A stretch of DNA of 64,000 nucleotides from Prionace glauca (Eukaryota > Chordata > Chondrichthyes > Carcharhiniformes > Carcharhinidae): assembly GCA_037974335.1 (NCBI GenBank), contig CM075760.1, positions 46,458,138 to 46,522,137 of the forward strand, written 5' to 3'. Below, piece after piece: positions 1 to 10,633 of this stretch (its first letter is position 1; each line of letters begins with the position of its first letter). The notes beneath the pieces were generated by a model. The model had not been told where the DNA came from. It ran no database searches and worked only from the letters and a program-made list of their open reading frames with translations. Position numbers and translations under genes: made by a program.

Positions 1-529
1 GATAAAGTGGCTTTATACTAGTTTTTATAGTTTCTTTTTGAATTCTAACACTTCCATTAATAACATCTCCTGAGTTCTCCTTCCTCTTAACCTTGTTCCT
101 GATTATTGACATAGTTGGATCATTCTCCCCACATTTTGACCTTTCTCCCTCCTTCTCGGATTCCTTACATAGGTTCCCGTCCTCCTGACTGACTGCCCAG
201 TGTTTTCAGGGATTATCCCATTCTCCTTTTTATAATTCAGCTGGAAAATTAACAACCTCATATCCTCTGCCAGCAATCCCATATCCAAGGAGTATTGAAA
301 GATTATCGTCAGCAAACCCACTATTTCCACTATTTCTGCCCTCAGTGACCATCATATATCCCACACCAGTGAAGAAATCTTTGACTTGATTGTGATATAA
401 AATGTTTTGGATTGAAATGTGTTAACTGAACTTGTTTGTTCTGTGACTGTAATTAATGTCAGTCTCCATGGATCCCAAATGTGCCACTGGAGGGTTTCCC
501 TTTTTCATTAATAAGGGCCTCCTTTCAGA
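1..529. other. Unassigned 5' flank of the GPCR-like gene
   Basis: No gene, RNA or transposon is recognised here. Short open frames are present but show no family motif. The stretch lies upstream of a receptor first exon and could hold its promoter, but I see no clear TATA or GC box. Confidence 0.4.
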
Positions 530-608
530 GTGATACCCCATAATGTTAGCAGCAGGATCAACTCTGGTACTGACAAGAACCAACAGTTCCAGAAAGAGGG
601 TCTGAGAT

Positions 609-818
609 CGGAGTCTGAGAACAAGAGATTGGAATCTTCCAACAGTATATCAGAATCTGAGAACAAGAGATTGGAAGCTTCGAATAATGGATCAGAATCT
701 GAGAACAATGGATTGGAATGTTACAACAATGGATCAGAATCTCAGAACAATAGAACGGAATGTTACAACAGTGAATCAGAATCTGAGAATAAAAGATTGG
801 AATGTCCCGCTAATGGAC
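609..818 (+). repeat. 42-bp minisatellite, five units
   Basis: Five head-to-tail 42-bp units run at 609-650, 651-692, 693-734, 735-776 and 777-818. Each begins with a CAGAATCTGAGAACAA-like core. Because 42 is a multiple of three, the array keeps a reading frame. In the frame of the receptor exon that follows, units read QNLRT-x-DWN-type 14-residue repeats. In another frame they read acidic SESENKRLE-type repeats. The units differ by several substitutions, so the array is not very recent. Confidence 0.9.
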
Positions 819-951
819 AGGGGTTTATCCCAGGCACTGTTATATCTTTCTGAATATAGTGATTGGCTGTCCTTAGCACTGCGGATCTACTTTATACTTC
901 ACATTATTCAAGCAGTTTACTATCCCACCCTGGCTATTGTTGGTGTCCCTG
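687..951 (+). CDS. GPR139-like GPCR, exon 1 (N-terminus and TM1)
   Basis: First coding exon of a rhodopsin-class receptor. The peptide running into IYFILHIIQAVYYPTLAIVG is a typical TM1 start for the GPR139/GPR142 group. The exon ends P-G at 951 with donor GTAAGT at 952, phase 1, which fits the exon at 10634 (reading PVNIVTIVIL across the junction). Two starts are possible. ATG 813 gives a 346-residue protein, close to human GPR139 (about 353). ATG 687, with A at -3 and G at +4, gives 388 residues and adds repeat-encoded residues containing two NVT glycosylation sequons. The frame is closed by TGA at 603. Ligand unknown; GPR139 relatives are orphan or aromatic-amino-acid-sensing receptors of the plasma membrane. 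Confidence 0.75.
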
Positions 952-1139
952 GTAAGTATCCCGTATCTCTTATTTATTGGGCAAACTATTTAACTTCATG
1001 CCTACTCTTGCCGTTTACTTTGTTGAAGATGGAAGCCATTGTTTTCTGTTCCCATCACAAACTCTGTTCCCGGCCCACCTGACTTCACTGCCACCCCCCA
1101 GCCCATATCGGATTTGGGATGAGCCCATACACATGATTT

Positions 1140-1459
1140 TAGGTGGCAGAGTGGTTAGCAGTGTTGCCTCACAGAGCAGGGACCCGGGTTCCATTCCCAG
1201 TTTGGGTCATTGTCTGTGTGGGGATTGCATGCTCTCCCCGTGTCTGCGTGAGTCTCCTCCAGTTTCGTCCCACAGTCCAAGGATATGCGGGTTAGCTACA
1301 TTGGCTGCGCAAATTTCTCCCTTACTTTCCCAGGATTCGTAGGTTAGAGGGATTAGCGGGATAAATAAGAGGGGTTACTGGGATACGGCCTGGGTGGAAT
1401 TCTGGGCCTGCAGACTCGATGGGCCGAATGGCCTCCTTCTGCACTGTATGATTTCTATC
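1140..1459 (+). mobile_element. tRNA-derived SINE, tail A
   Basis: Near full-length SINE. The tRNA-like head has the GTGGTTAGCA box followed by a GGGTTC box. The middle reads like the CTCCCCGTGTCTGCGTG core shared by all SINEs in this window, and the tail GATGGGCCGAATGGCCTCCT ends in a TTCTAT-type repeat like that of local CR1 elements. Confidence 0.85.
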
Positions 1460-2056
1460 TGTAAGCCCTTTTGATTTGAAGGGATTTCTGTCCCCATATT
1501 CTCTCCATCTCCAATCCAGTTCACAGCCATCTCCACCACAGTAGACATTTCCATCTCTGCATCAGACCAGCTACTGAATAAATCCTTGCCTGTATCATAG
1601 GTAAATCCCGACTAGATTATTCCACCGCTCACATAGCTCTTGTTACAATGCTGCAAAAACATCACATCATCCGAAATCCTGTTTCCCATCCCCTAACTCT
1701 CACGGTGCTGCATTCACCCATTATCACTGTCCCACATCTGTCCCCGTTCTGGTAGAAGCTCCATTTTAATATTCTCTTATATTAAATTTGGATCCTTCCA
1801 TGGTCTCACTCCACCAATTAATCCAATTTCCCTGCCCATTTCCCATATCCCTGTGAAAAGTTCCCATTCAGTTACTTATCCAATTCCCTCTTTAAAGTCA
1901 ATATGTTTCACTCTCTATCTCTCCCTGCCGATGGAGCCGGATTTATAATACTTAAAACCACAAAACAGTGCGGGGCATGCAGTTATTTATTGCCTAAAAT
2001 AGAATCTCTTGGACAGAAGTTTGAGAACAGGAAACAAGACGCAGGAATAAATGGGC

Positions 2057-3180
2057 CAAAGAATCATAGAATCTACAGCATGGAGACAGGCCCTTGGCCC
2101 AAACTGCTCCACGTCGACCAAAATGTCCATCTAAGCTCACCCCATATGCCTGTATTTGGCCCATATCCCTTTAAACATAAGAACATAAGAAGTAGGAGCA
2201 GGAGCCGGCCATTTGGCCCCTTGAGCCTGCTCCGCCATTCAATGAGATCATGGCTCATCTTTTCATGGACTCAGTTCCATTTATCCGCCCTCTCACCATA
2301 ATTCTTAATTTCTTTACAGTTCAAAGATTTATCGATCCTCGCCTTAGAAGCATTAAATGAGGTGGCCTCAACTGCGTTACTGATCGAGGAATTCTACCTC
2401 TCATATCGATATATCAGTCCAAATGCCTTTTAAATTTTGTCAGTGTCCTGCCTCAACCACTTACTCTGGCAGTTCATTCCACATACGTATCACCCTCTGT
2501 TTAAAAAAATGTTCCAAAAGTTCCCATTAATTATTACCCCTCTTAGGTTAAACCTGTGCCGGTTAGTTCTCGAATCCCCAACCCGGGGAAAACTTTGAGT
2601 GCATTCACCCAATCCATGCCTCTCGTGATTTTATACTAATCTATAAGATCACCTCTCAGTCTCCTATGCTACAAAGTTCTAGTTTGTCCAATCTCTCCAT
2701 ATAACTCAGTCTTTTGAGTCCTGGCAACATCCTTGTAAATCTCCTGTGTGCTGTCTCCAGTTTAATAACATTTTTCCTACAGCAAGGCGACCAGAACTGA
2801 ACACAATACTCCAGGTGCGGTCTCACCAACACCCTGTACAACTGCAGCATGACTTCCCAATTTCTATACTCCATGCCCTGTCTGATGAAGCTCAGCATGC
2901 CAAAATCCTTCTTCACTGCCTTATCTACCTTTATACAACAGTGCACCTGAACTCCAGGATTCCTCTGTGCCAAAATATTCCCGAAGATCCTACCATTTAC
3001 TATGAAAGTCGAACCTTGATTTGACTTTCCATAATGTAACGCCTCACACTTATCTGTATTGATCCCCATTTGCCATTTCTCGGTAGACTTCCCCAGATGA
3101 TCAAAGTCCTGCTGCAATTTTTGATAACGTTCCGCGCTGTCGACAATAGGACCTATTTTATTGTAATTTTCTAATTTTGT
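2057..3180 (-). mobile_element. CR1 LINE 3' part, interrupted
   Basis: Antisense CR1 sequence encoding the RT C-terminal region, with the family block LVRPHLEYCVQFWSP visible on the minus strand, followed by a 3' UTR. A younger CR1 end (2173-2400) lies inside it, splitting the 3' end (2057-2172) from the body (2400-3180). Confidence 0.8.
2173..2400 (-). mobile_element. Younger CR1 3' end nested in an older CR1
   Basis: Starts with the CATAAGAACATAAGAA repeat that is the reverse complement of a CR1 (TTCTTATG)n tail, followed by the GCCATTCAATGAGATCATGG block. Flanking DNA on both sides belongs to one older CR1, so this copy inserted later. Confidence 0.8.
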
Positions 3181-3209
3181 AATGTGACAAGTAGTACACC
3201 ACAGGGATC

Positions 3210-3792
3210 GTCGAAAAGAGGGATCTTGGAGGTCAGATGTACTGTTCTCTGAAGGTGAAGTCACAGTTACATAGGGCAATGAAGGAGGTTTCTGGCATGC
3301 TGGCCTTCATCGGTCAGGGCATTGAGTATAGAAGTTGGGAAGTTATGTTACTGTTGCACAGGACATTGGTGAGACCGCACCTGGAGTATTCTGCTCGCCT
3401 TGCTATAGGAAGAGTGTTATTAAACTGGAGACAGTGCAGAAGACATTTACAAGGGTGTTGCCAGGACTCAAAGGACGGAGTTCTAGGGAAAGATTGGACA
3501 GGCTAGGACCTATTTCATTGAAGCGTAGGAGACTGAGGAGTGATCTTGTAGAGGTGTCTGCGATCATGACAGCCATGGATAGAGTAAATGCGCTTAATGT
3601 TTTTCCTAGGGATCAGTGCTGGAGCCTCGACTTTTTGCAATTTATATGAATGACTTGGATGAAGGGAATGAAGGTACGGTTGCTAAATTTGCTGACAACA
3701 ATAGAGAGGAATTAACTTGTGAAGTGGATGTGAGGAGGCGACAAATTGAAGTAGATAGGTTAAATGAGTGGGAAAACTGTGGAAATTGGAAC
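3210..3792 (+). mobile_element. Rearranged CR1 RT fragments
   Basis: Two sense CR1 pieces in the wrong order. 3210-3605 encodes the C-terminal block (LVRPHLEYS, then a KTFTRVLPGLK-like block). 3606-3792 encodes the upstream catalytic region (GSVLEPRLFAIYMNDLDEG, then KFADN where intact copies have FADD). Frames are broken in both. Confidence 0.7.
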
Positions 3793-3794
3793 CA

Positions 3795-4004
3795 AAAAAC
3801 AAAATGCTGGAAAATCTCAGCAGGTCTGGCTGTATCTGTAAGGAGAGAAAACAGCTGATGTTTCATGGCTAGATAACCCTTTGGACGCAAAACATCAGCT
3901 CTGTTCTCTTCCGATAGATGCTGCCAGACTTGTTGAGATTTTTCAGCATTTTCTCTTTTGATTTCAGATTCCAGCATCTGCAGTAATTTATTTACTGCCC
4001 TCAA
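3795..4004. repeat. Foldback repeat with inverted arms
   Basis: Left arm contains ATGCTGGAAAATCTCAGCAG and GTCTGGC. The right arm, near 3915-3965, carries the reverse complement (GATGCTGCCAGAC, then TTTTTCAGCATTTTCTC). Between the arms are GATGTTT and its complement. A related half-element lies near 39900-40010. Probably a non-autonomous element; its class is not known to me. Confidence 0.65.
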
Positions 4005-4740
4005 CAACTGATGAGAAATATTCATTTAGGATCTCACTCATCTTTCGTGGATCCACAAATAGATGACCTTGTTGATCCTTAACAGAGCCTATTCTCTCCC
4101 TTATTACTCTTTTACTCTTTATGTATTTGTAGAAGCTCTTTGGATTCTCCTTTGCCTCATCTGCCAAAACAATTTCATGTTCCCTTTTTTCGCTCCTGAT
4201 TTCTGTCTTAACACCAGTCCTACACCCCTTATAATCTTCAAGAGATTCACTTGATCCATATGTACATAATATGCCTCTTTCTCTTCTTGACCAGGGCCTC
4301 AATATTTCGAGTCATCCAGGGTTCCCTGCTTCTGCGAGGCTTGCTCTTCACTCTAAGAGGAATGTATTTACCCCGAACCCTGATTAACACACCTTTGAAA
4401 GCATACCACTTACCAGACGCCCCTTTGCTTTCCCACAGACTTCCTCAATTAACTTTTGAAAGTTCCTGCCTGATATAATCAAAATTGGCCTTGCCCCAAT
4501 TTAGAATTTTAACTTTGAGACACACAAATCATTGTCCATAGCTATCTTAAATCCAAGAGAATTATGGCCATTGGTCCCAAAGTGATTCCCCACTCTCACT
4601 TCTGTCACCTGCCCTTCCTTATTTCCCAAGCGGAGTTCAAGTTTTGCCCCCTGTCTAGTTGAGCCATCCACAAACTGAATGAGAAACTCCTCCTGAATAC
4701 ATTCAACAACATACTTCAGATTAAGCTCCTCACAAAGATT
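4005..4740 (-). mobile_element. CR1 ORF2 fragment (endonuclease to RT linker)
   Basis: On the minus strand the peptide around 3990-4300 (ENPKSFYKYIKSKRVIRERIG, then a SEILNEYFSSV-like block) matches the segment between endonuclease and RT of the intact CR1 at 43.5-46.4 kb. The rest extends into the endonuclease region with broken frames. Confidence 0.75.
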
Positions 4741-4786
4741 AAATTTAAAGGGGAAGTCATGGCAAGAGAACTCAAATCCATCGTGC

Positions 4787-5330
4787 GAACAAAGAACAAA
4801 GATACAGCACAGGAACAGGCGTTTGGGCTCTCCAAGTTGTCACTGACCATTCTGGCGACAGAACTAAAACCCTTCCAGGGACCATGTCCCTCTACTCCCA
4901 TCCCACTCTTGTATTTGCTCACACGCTCCTTAAAAGTTGCTAGCTTTTCTGCTTCTATATCTCCCTTCGCAGTGAGTTCCAGGCACCCATCACTCTCCGT
5001 ATTAAAAAAATGCCTCGTATATCTCCTTTAAACTTTGTCTCTTGCACCGCAAACCTATGCCCCCAGTAATTGACTCTTCGACTCTGAGAAAAAAGCTTCT
5101 CACTATCCATTCTGTCCATGTCGCTCGTAATCTTATAGACTTCTGTCAGTTCGCCTCTCAACCTGCGTCATTCGAGTGAGAACAAACTAAGTTTGGTCTC
5201 TGCTCTCCTCGTAGTAATTTCCCCCAGACAAGACAACATTCCGGTAAATCTTTTCTGTACCCTCTCCAAAGCGCCCACATCCTTCTGGCAGCCTGGCAAC
5301 CAGAATTGAACACTGTCTTCCAAGTATGGC
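4787..5330 (-). mobile_element. CR1 3' end with (TTCTTTG)n tail
   Basis: Begins GAACAAAGAACAAAG, the reverse complement of a TTCTTTG tail, then runs antisense through a 3' UTR and the RT C-terminal block (minus-strand peptide near 4955-5160). It abuts a CR1 in the other orientation. Confidence 0.75.
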
Positions 5331-5379
5331 TTTGCATGCTAGCTGTGTTCCATATGGGAAAGCGGGGACATAGCCAGTG

Positions 5380-6130
5380 CGTGGGCCTACATGGGTGCAT
5401 GAAGTGTCTTCAGCTGCGCTCTTTCCACAATCGTTCACTTCCTCTACTGCCAACAAACAGTGATAGCCGTGTGTGCCATCGTCAAGATGCACCACAGGAA
5501 CTCACTAAGGCTCTTGGAAGTTCGGGTTTCGGAACTGGAGCGGCACCTGGCGATGCTGTGGAGTATCTGCGAAGCAAGAATATCGTGACCACAACAATAA
5601 GAGAGGCAGTCACACCACACGGTAAGATTCCACAGACAGGAAGGGAATGGATCACGGATAGGCAGAGAAAGAGGATAACAGTCAGGCAGAGAAAGAAGAG
5701 AACAATTCCCTACTCAGTAGAGAGGAAAGGTCTCTCAAGGGAAAACAGCAAATCTAAGTATCATTGAACTGGAGTCAGTTCTGCGGCAGAGTGAAATAGG
5801 AAAAAATATGGCAATGCAACAATTATGGGGGATTCATTTGTAACAGATAGTTGTTTCTGTGTCGCAAACGAGACTCCAGTATGTTGCCTCCTTGATGCCG
5901 GGGTCAAGGATGTTTTAGAGCGGTTGCAGGATATGCTGGAGGGGGACGGTGAACTGCCAATGTTGTGGTACATATTGGTACAAATGACATCGGTAAATAA
6001 AAAGTGGTGAGGTCCTTAAAGCAGAATATAGGGAGTTCGGAAGAAAGTTGAAAAGCAGAACCGGAAATGTGGCGATCTCAAGAATACTACCAGTGCAATG
6101 TGCTGCTCAGAATAGAATTAGCAGGATATC
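5380..6130 (+). mobile_element. CR1 ORF1 remnant with GDS and GTND motifs
   Basis: Coiled-coil-like coding (ELERHLAMLWSICEARI in one frame near 5540) is followed by an SGNH-esterase-like segment. MGDSFV starts at 5825 and VVVHIGTNDIG lies near 5965-5995. These match blocks I and III of the CR1 ORF1 esterase domain. The reading frame shifts repeatedly. Confidence 0.7.
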
Positions 6131-6244
6131 TCGGATGAACTTCCAACAGAGGAAATTCTCGGAGCAGTGACTCAGTCACTTCGACTGTACTGTGGGTATT
6201 CACAGAACCCTCCAGTGACAAACTGGAGGAAGACACAGAGAATA

Positions 6245-6965
6245 CAGTGGGATGTAGATAGACTGGAAAATTGGGTGGAAAAATGGAACTTAATCCAGAC
6301 AAATACGAGGTGAAGCATTTTGGTAGATCCATTTCAGGTGGGAGATACAAAATAAATGGCAGAACCATCAGGAGCATAGATACACAGAGAGGCCTGGGGG
6401 TAGATGTCCACAGATCCATTAAAGTAGAAGCCCAGGTGGAAAAGGTGGTGAAGAAAGCATGTGTCAAGATTGCCTTCACCGGACCATGCATCGAGTATAA
6501 AGGTTGGCAAATTATTTTACAGTTGTATAAAACATTGGTTAGGCCTCATTTGGAATACTGCATGCAATTCTGGTTCAGCACACTATCAGAAGAATGTGGA
6601 GGCTTTGGGGAGGGCGCAGAAAAAGATTTGCCAGGATGTTTCCTGATGTGGAGGGTAATAACTATAAGGAAAAATTGAAAAAAACTGGGATTGTTCGTTC
6701 TGGAAAGGCGGAGGCTAAGGGGGGACCTGATGGAAATTTATGCAATTATGTGAGGCAGAGATAGGGTGAACAGTTGGAAGCTTTTTTTTTCCCCCAGGGC
6801 TGAAGTGACAATTAAAAGGAGGCACAAGTTCAAGATAAGGGGGAAAAGGTTCAGTGAAGATGTGTAGGGAAGTTTTTACACAAAGGGTGGTGGAGGCCTG
6901 GAGTGTGAGGTGGTTGAGGCCGTTAGTGAGCCACATTGAAGAGTCATCTTGATAGGCAAATGAAC
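6245..6965 (+). mobile_element. CR1 ORF2 C-terminal fragment
   Basis: The frame from 6271 to 6678 reads ELNPDKYEVKHFGRS, then DTQRGLGVDVH, then KTLVRPHLEYCMQFW, the standard order of the CR1 RT C-terminal domain. A decayed 3' region follows to about 6965. Confidence 0.85.
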
Positions 6966-7059
6966 AAACAATAGAGAGTTACAAGCGGTTGGTCCTTTGT
7001 TTTTTTATTTGAGATCATTTAGCAGAGGCAGCAGAAGAGGATTCTAATGTTCAGTGTCT

Positions 7060-7873
7060 CCTTCTGTGTTCCTTCCTCCTGTCAAACTAGTTTAAACTCT
7101 TCCCAATCGCACCGTAAACCTATTCACAAGGACTTTGGCCCTAGTGTAGTTGAGGTGCAGGCCGTCGCTTTTGTACGCGTCCTAACTCACCTCGAAACGG
7201 TTCCAGAGATCTAGGAATCTAAAACCTGAACGCTTGCACCAACTCGTGACTCCTATGGAGATGAAATAGGATGTTTATCTGTCCTATTTTCCTATTTCTG
7301 TACTCGTTAGCATGTGGCACTTGGAGCAATTCAGGGATTACAGCCTTCTGAGGTCCTCCTTTTTAATCCACTGCTGAGCTCACTGTATTCTTGACGCAAC
7401 GCCTCATTCTTCGGTTTGATTGTTAGATTGCTGGTACCGACATGTACCACGCCCCCTAACTCATCACAATCCCTTTCAAGATACCCTGCAGCCATTCGTT
7501 CATATCCCTGGCCCTGCCACCAGGGAGGCAGCACACAATCCTGGAGTCATGTCTTCGGCTACGGAAATTCTGAATGCACTCATCTGAGGGACCAGCGTCC
7601 TTACCAGCATCCGAATGGAATCCCCATTAGTAACCTGGGGAGGCTCCTGCATTACCTGCCTGTTCTTTCTCGATTGTCCGGTGGTTACCCAATCCCTTCT
7701 TCCCTTCAGTCCTTGCTCTGTGGTGTGACCACTTCTCAAAACGGACTATCCATGTAAATCCCAGCCTCATCAATGCACCCCAATATATTGAACTGTCACC
7801 GAAACTTTGAAACCCTGAGCTCCAGTTTGTACAGCTGGGAGCACTTCTTGAACATGTGGTCACCTGGTCATCT
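7060..7873 (-). mobile_element. CR1 ORF1 remnant
   Basis: The minus-strand peptide contains VVHVGTSNLTIKPKNEALRQ, matching the VVVHVGTNxL block of CR1 ORF1 esterase-like domains. The DNA is continuous in orientation with the CR1 3' end that follows, but the central ORF2 is missing. Confidence 0.6.
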
Positions 7874-8512
7874 CATAAGAACATAAGAAATAGGAGCAGG
7901 AGTAGGCCATCTAGCCCTTCGAGCCTGCCCCACCATTCAATAAGATCATGGCTGATCTGAAGTGGATCAGTTCCACTTTTCCGCTCTCTCCCCGTAACCC
8001 TTAATCCCCTCTCTTATCAGAAACCTATCTACCCGCGTCTTAAATATATTTAGCGAGGCAGCCTCCACCACTTCAACGGGCAGAGAATTCCAGAGATTCA
8101 CCACCCTTTAAGTGAAGATGTTCCTCCTCAACTCCGGTCTAAACTTATCTTGAGGCTGTGCCCTCTAGTTCTGCTATCCTTTCTAAGCGGGAAGAATCTC
8201 TCTACCTCTACCCTATCCGTCCCCTTCATTATCTTATACGTCTCTATAAGATCCACCCCCCTCATCCTTCTAAATTCCAACGAGTACAGACCCAGTCTAT
8301 TTAATCTCTCTTCATAGTCCAACCCCCTCATCTCCGGTATCAGCCTAGTGAACCTTCTCTGCACTCCCTCCAAGGCCAATATATCCTTCCGCAAGCGCAG
8401 CGACCAAAACTGCACCCAGTACTCCAGCTGCCGCCTCACTAGTACCCTGTACAGTTGCAGCAAATCCTCCCTACTTTGATATTCTATCCCCATCGCTATA
8501 AAGGCCAAATCT
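7874..8512 (-). mobile_element. Young CR1 3' end, (TTCTTATG)n subfamily
   Basis: Antisense copy starting AAGAACATAAGAAATAGGAG. The minus strand carries a 126-codon RT tail (RVLVRRQLEYWVQFWSLR). The same subfamily recurs sense-oriented at 39340-39772 and 57291-57768. Little divergence is visible among the three. Confidence 0.9.
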
Positions 8513-8674
8513 CAGACATTGTCAGCATCCAGGACATATGACAAGCTGCAGATTCCTTTTGGCTGCCCTCACCTGTCATGTCTTAAATGTAAAATTTACA
8601 TGTAAGACCAGAACAAATCTAGATACAGATCAAAATAATACTTTTCGCAATAAATAATACATTTATTTTCACAG

Positions 8675-9175
8675 AACCACAGAATACTACAGGGCAGAAG
8701 AGGCTTTTCTGCGCAACAAGTCTCCACCGATGCATGAAAGGCCCCAACTTTCCCACCTCATCTCACTTGCCAGCACTTGACCCATAGCCATGAATGTTAT
8801 TACATACCAAGTACTCATCCAGGTACTTTTTAAATGATGTGAGGCATCCCACTTCCAGAATCCCCCAAGGCAGCACTTTCCAGACTTTCACCACCCTCTG
8901 TGTAAAATTTCTTGAAATCCCCTCTGTACCTCCCACCTTCACTTTTAATTCGTGTCCCTCATAACTAACCCTTCAACGAAAGACAGCAGTTGCTCCCTAT
9001 CCGTTTTGTACATACCCCTCATGATCTTGCACACTTCATTCAGTCGCCCCTCAGTCTTCTCTGCTCTAATGAAAACAACTCAAGCCTACAACATCTCTTC
9101 ATAAATTACATGTTCCATCTCAGGCAGCATCCTGGTACATCTCCTGTGCATCCACTCCAGAGCGCTCTTTTTAGG
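8675..9175 (-). mobile_element. Decayed CR1 3' part
   Basis: Antisense 3' UTR and RT tail: CACCACCCTCTGTGTAAA block, then the CATGATCTTGCACACTTC and CAGCATCCTGGTACATCTCC blocks typical of CR1 antisense. Frames are broken. Confidence 0.7.
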
Positions 9176-9257
9176 TTTAGCTATTTAAACAGTGGTCCTA
9201 CCATCAGTTCTCATGAACAAATCAGCTTACATTTTCCTGAGGCGTCACTCCTGGATT

Positions 9258-10033
9258 TTTTCAAACTCAGCATGTTGTCTATGGCTGACCCTCGCAGGTC
9301 CAAAGGTATATTAGGGCCTCGAACCTCACTGTCTACATAACTGTCCTGGTGAAGTGTGTGCCTCGCAGATCTGGTGCTCTCTGCTGCATGAATCGTATGA
9401 TCCCGACAGAAGGAAGGAGGTAATTAGGTCCATCGAGCCTGCACTGGCAACAATCACACCCAGGCCCTATTCACATAACACCAAATATTTATCATCCTAA
9501 TCCCCCTGACACTGGGGTTAATTTACCATAGCTGGTCAACTTAACCCGCACATCTTTGGTCTGTGGGAGGAAAGCGGAGCACCCGGAGGAAACCCTGGCA
9601 GACACAGGGAGAACATGTAATCTTCATACAGACAATGATCTGAGGCCGGAATGTAACCCACATCCCTGGGGTTGTGAGGAAGCATTGCGAACCACTGAGC
9701 CATCATGACAACCTCAGGTGAGGGCTTCAAACCTCACGCTTTCTATATCACTGCCTCCCTGTGAAACAAATCCCTCAAAGGTCCGATGCTGTCCACTGCC
9801 CAAAGGTGAGTGAGGGCTTTGATCCTCACACTCTCTTCAATCACTGTCCCGGTGAAACATACCCCTCCTATCCGGTGCTTTGCCCTGCCCAAGGGTGAGT
9901 GATAACCTTAACCCTCACACTCTCCATATCACTGACTGGTGGAGCTCGTCTCTCACAGGTTTACTACCCTCCGCTGCCTGAGTCTGTTTGATAGCCTCAA
10001 ACTGCACGCTGTCTTATGTCGCTGTCCTGGTGA
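9258..10033 (+). repeat. Roughly 90-bp tandem array, split by a SINE
   Basis: Units containing a GGTCCGGTGCTGTCCACTGC-like block, GTGAGTGAGGGCTT and CCTCACACTCTC repeat about every 90 bp (for example near 9781, 9870 and 9960). Related units lie at 9258-9387, before the SINE at 9388-9712. Copies are well diverged. Confidence 0.65.
9388..9712 (-). mobile_element. tRNA-derived SINE, antisense
   Basis: Reads on the minus strand from a GGTTCGCAATGC-type head through the GTCTGCCAGGGTTTCCTCCG core to a tail ending near 9388. It interrupts the 90-bp tandem array. Confidence 0.8.
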
Positions 10034-10034
10034 A

Positions 10035-10372
10035 TGGTAGGTGCAGGAAGGATGTTCCCAATAGTGGGGGCGTCCAGAACCAGGGGCTATCATCTGAAGA
10101 TACTGGGTAAACCTTTTAGGACTGAGATGAGGGGAAATTATTTCAGAGAGTGGTAAGCCTGTGGAATTCAGTACCATGGAAAGCAGTTGAGGCCAAAACA
10201 TTGTGTGTTTTCGAACAGGAGTTAGACAGAGCTCTTGGTGCGAAGGGGATGAAAGGAAAGAGGGAATGGCAGGATCAAGAGTTGGATGATCAGCCATGAT
10301 CATAATCAATGGAGAAGCAGGCTCAAAGAGCCGAATGGCCTACTCGTGCTCCGAGTATCTATGTTTCTATGA
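10035..10372 (+). mobile_element. CR1 3' end, sense
   Basis: RT tail and 3' UTR remnant with the AGGATGTTCCCAATAG block, ending GCCATGATCATAATC, then GCCGAATGGCCTACTCGTGC and a TATGTTTCTATG tail. Confidence 0.8.
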
Positions 10373-10633
10373 TCAATGTCTCTGCTGAGCACCCCATCAC
10401 CCTGCACTGCCAGTTACCACTATTGCCTCCTGCCCTTTCTCTCCTCCAGTTTTTGATGTTAAATATTTCCTTCCTGTGTCGCACAGACCATCCCATTGGT
10501 TGTTCCAGGTTCATTGACTTCAATTCATCAAAAAATACATTAACACATCAGAAAATCTCAAAATCCCCTCATTCAAACTTATTTTGTTTCCGGCCTGATG
10601 TGTGAATTAATTATTTATTTCCCTTCTTTACAG

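Larger units (their letters stand above)
952..10633 (+). other. 9.7-kb receptor intron filled with transposons
   Basis: Bounded by donor GTAAGT (952) and a pyrimidine-rich acceptor ending TTTACAG (10633). Nearly all recognisable content is CR1 LINE fragments in both orientations, two SINEs and a tandem array, listed separately. The stretch 1460-2050 shows nothing identifiable. Confidence 0.7.

Noticed and set aside
609-818. CRISPR-like regular repeat
   Set aside because: Units are contiguous with no unique spacers, and the DNA is vertebrate.
530-853. Acidic SESENKRLE-repeat protein in the first frame of the minisatellite
   Set aside because: The frame stops right after the array and joins no exon. 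The receptor frame explains the same DNA better.
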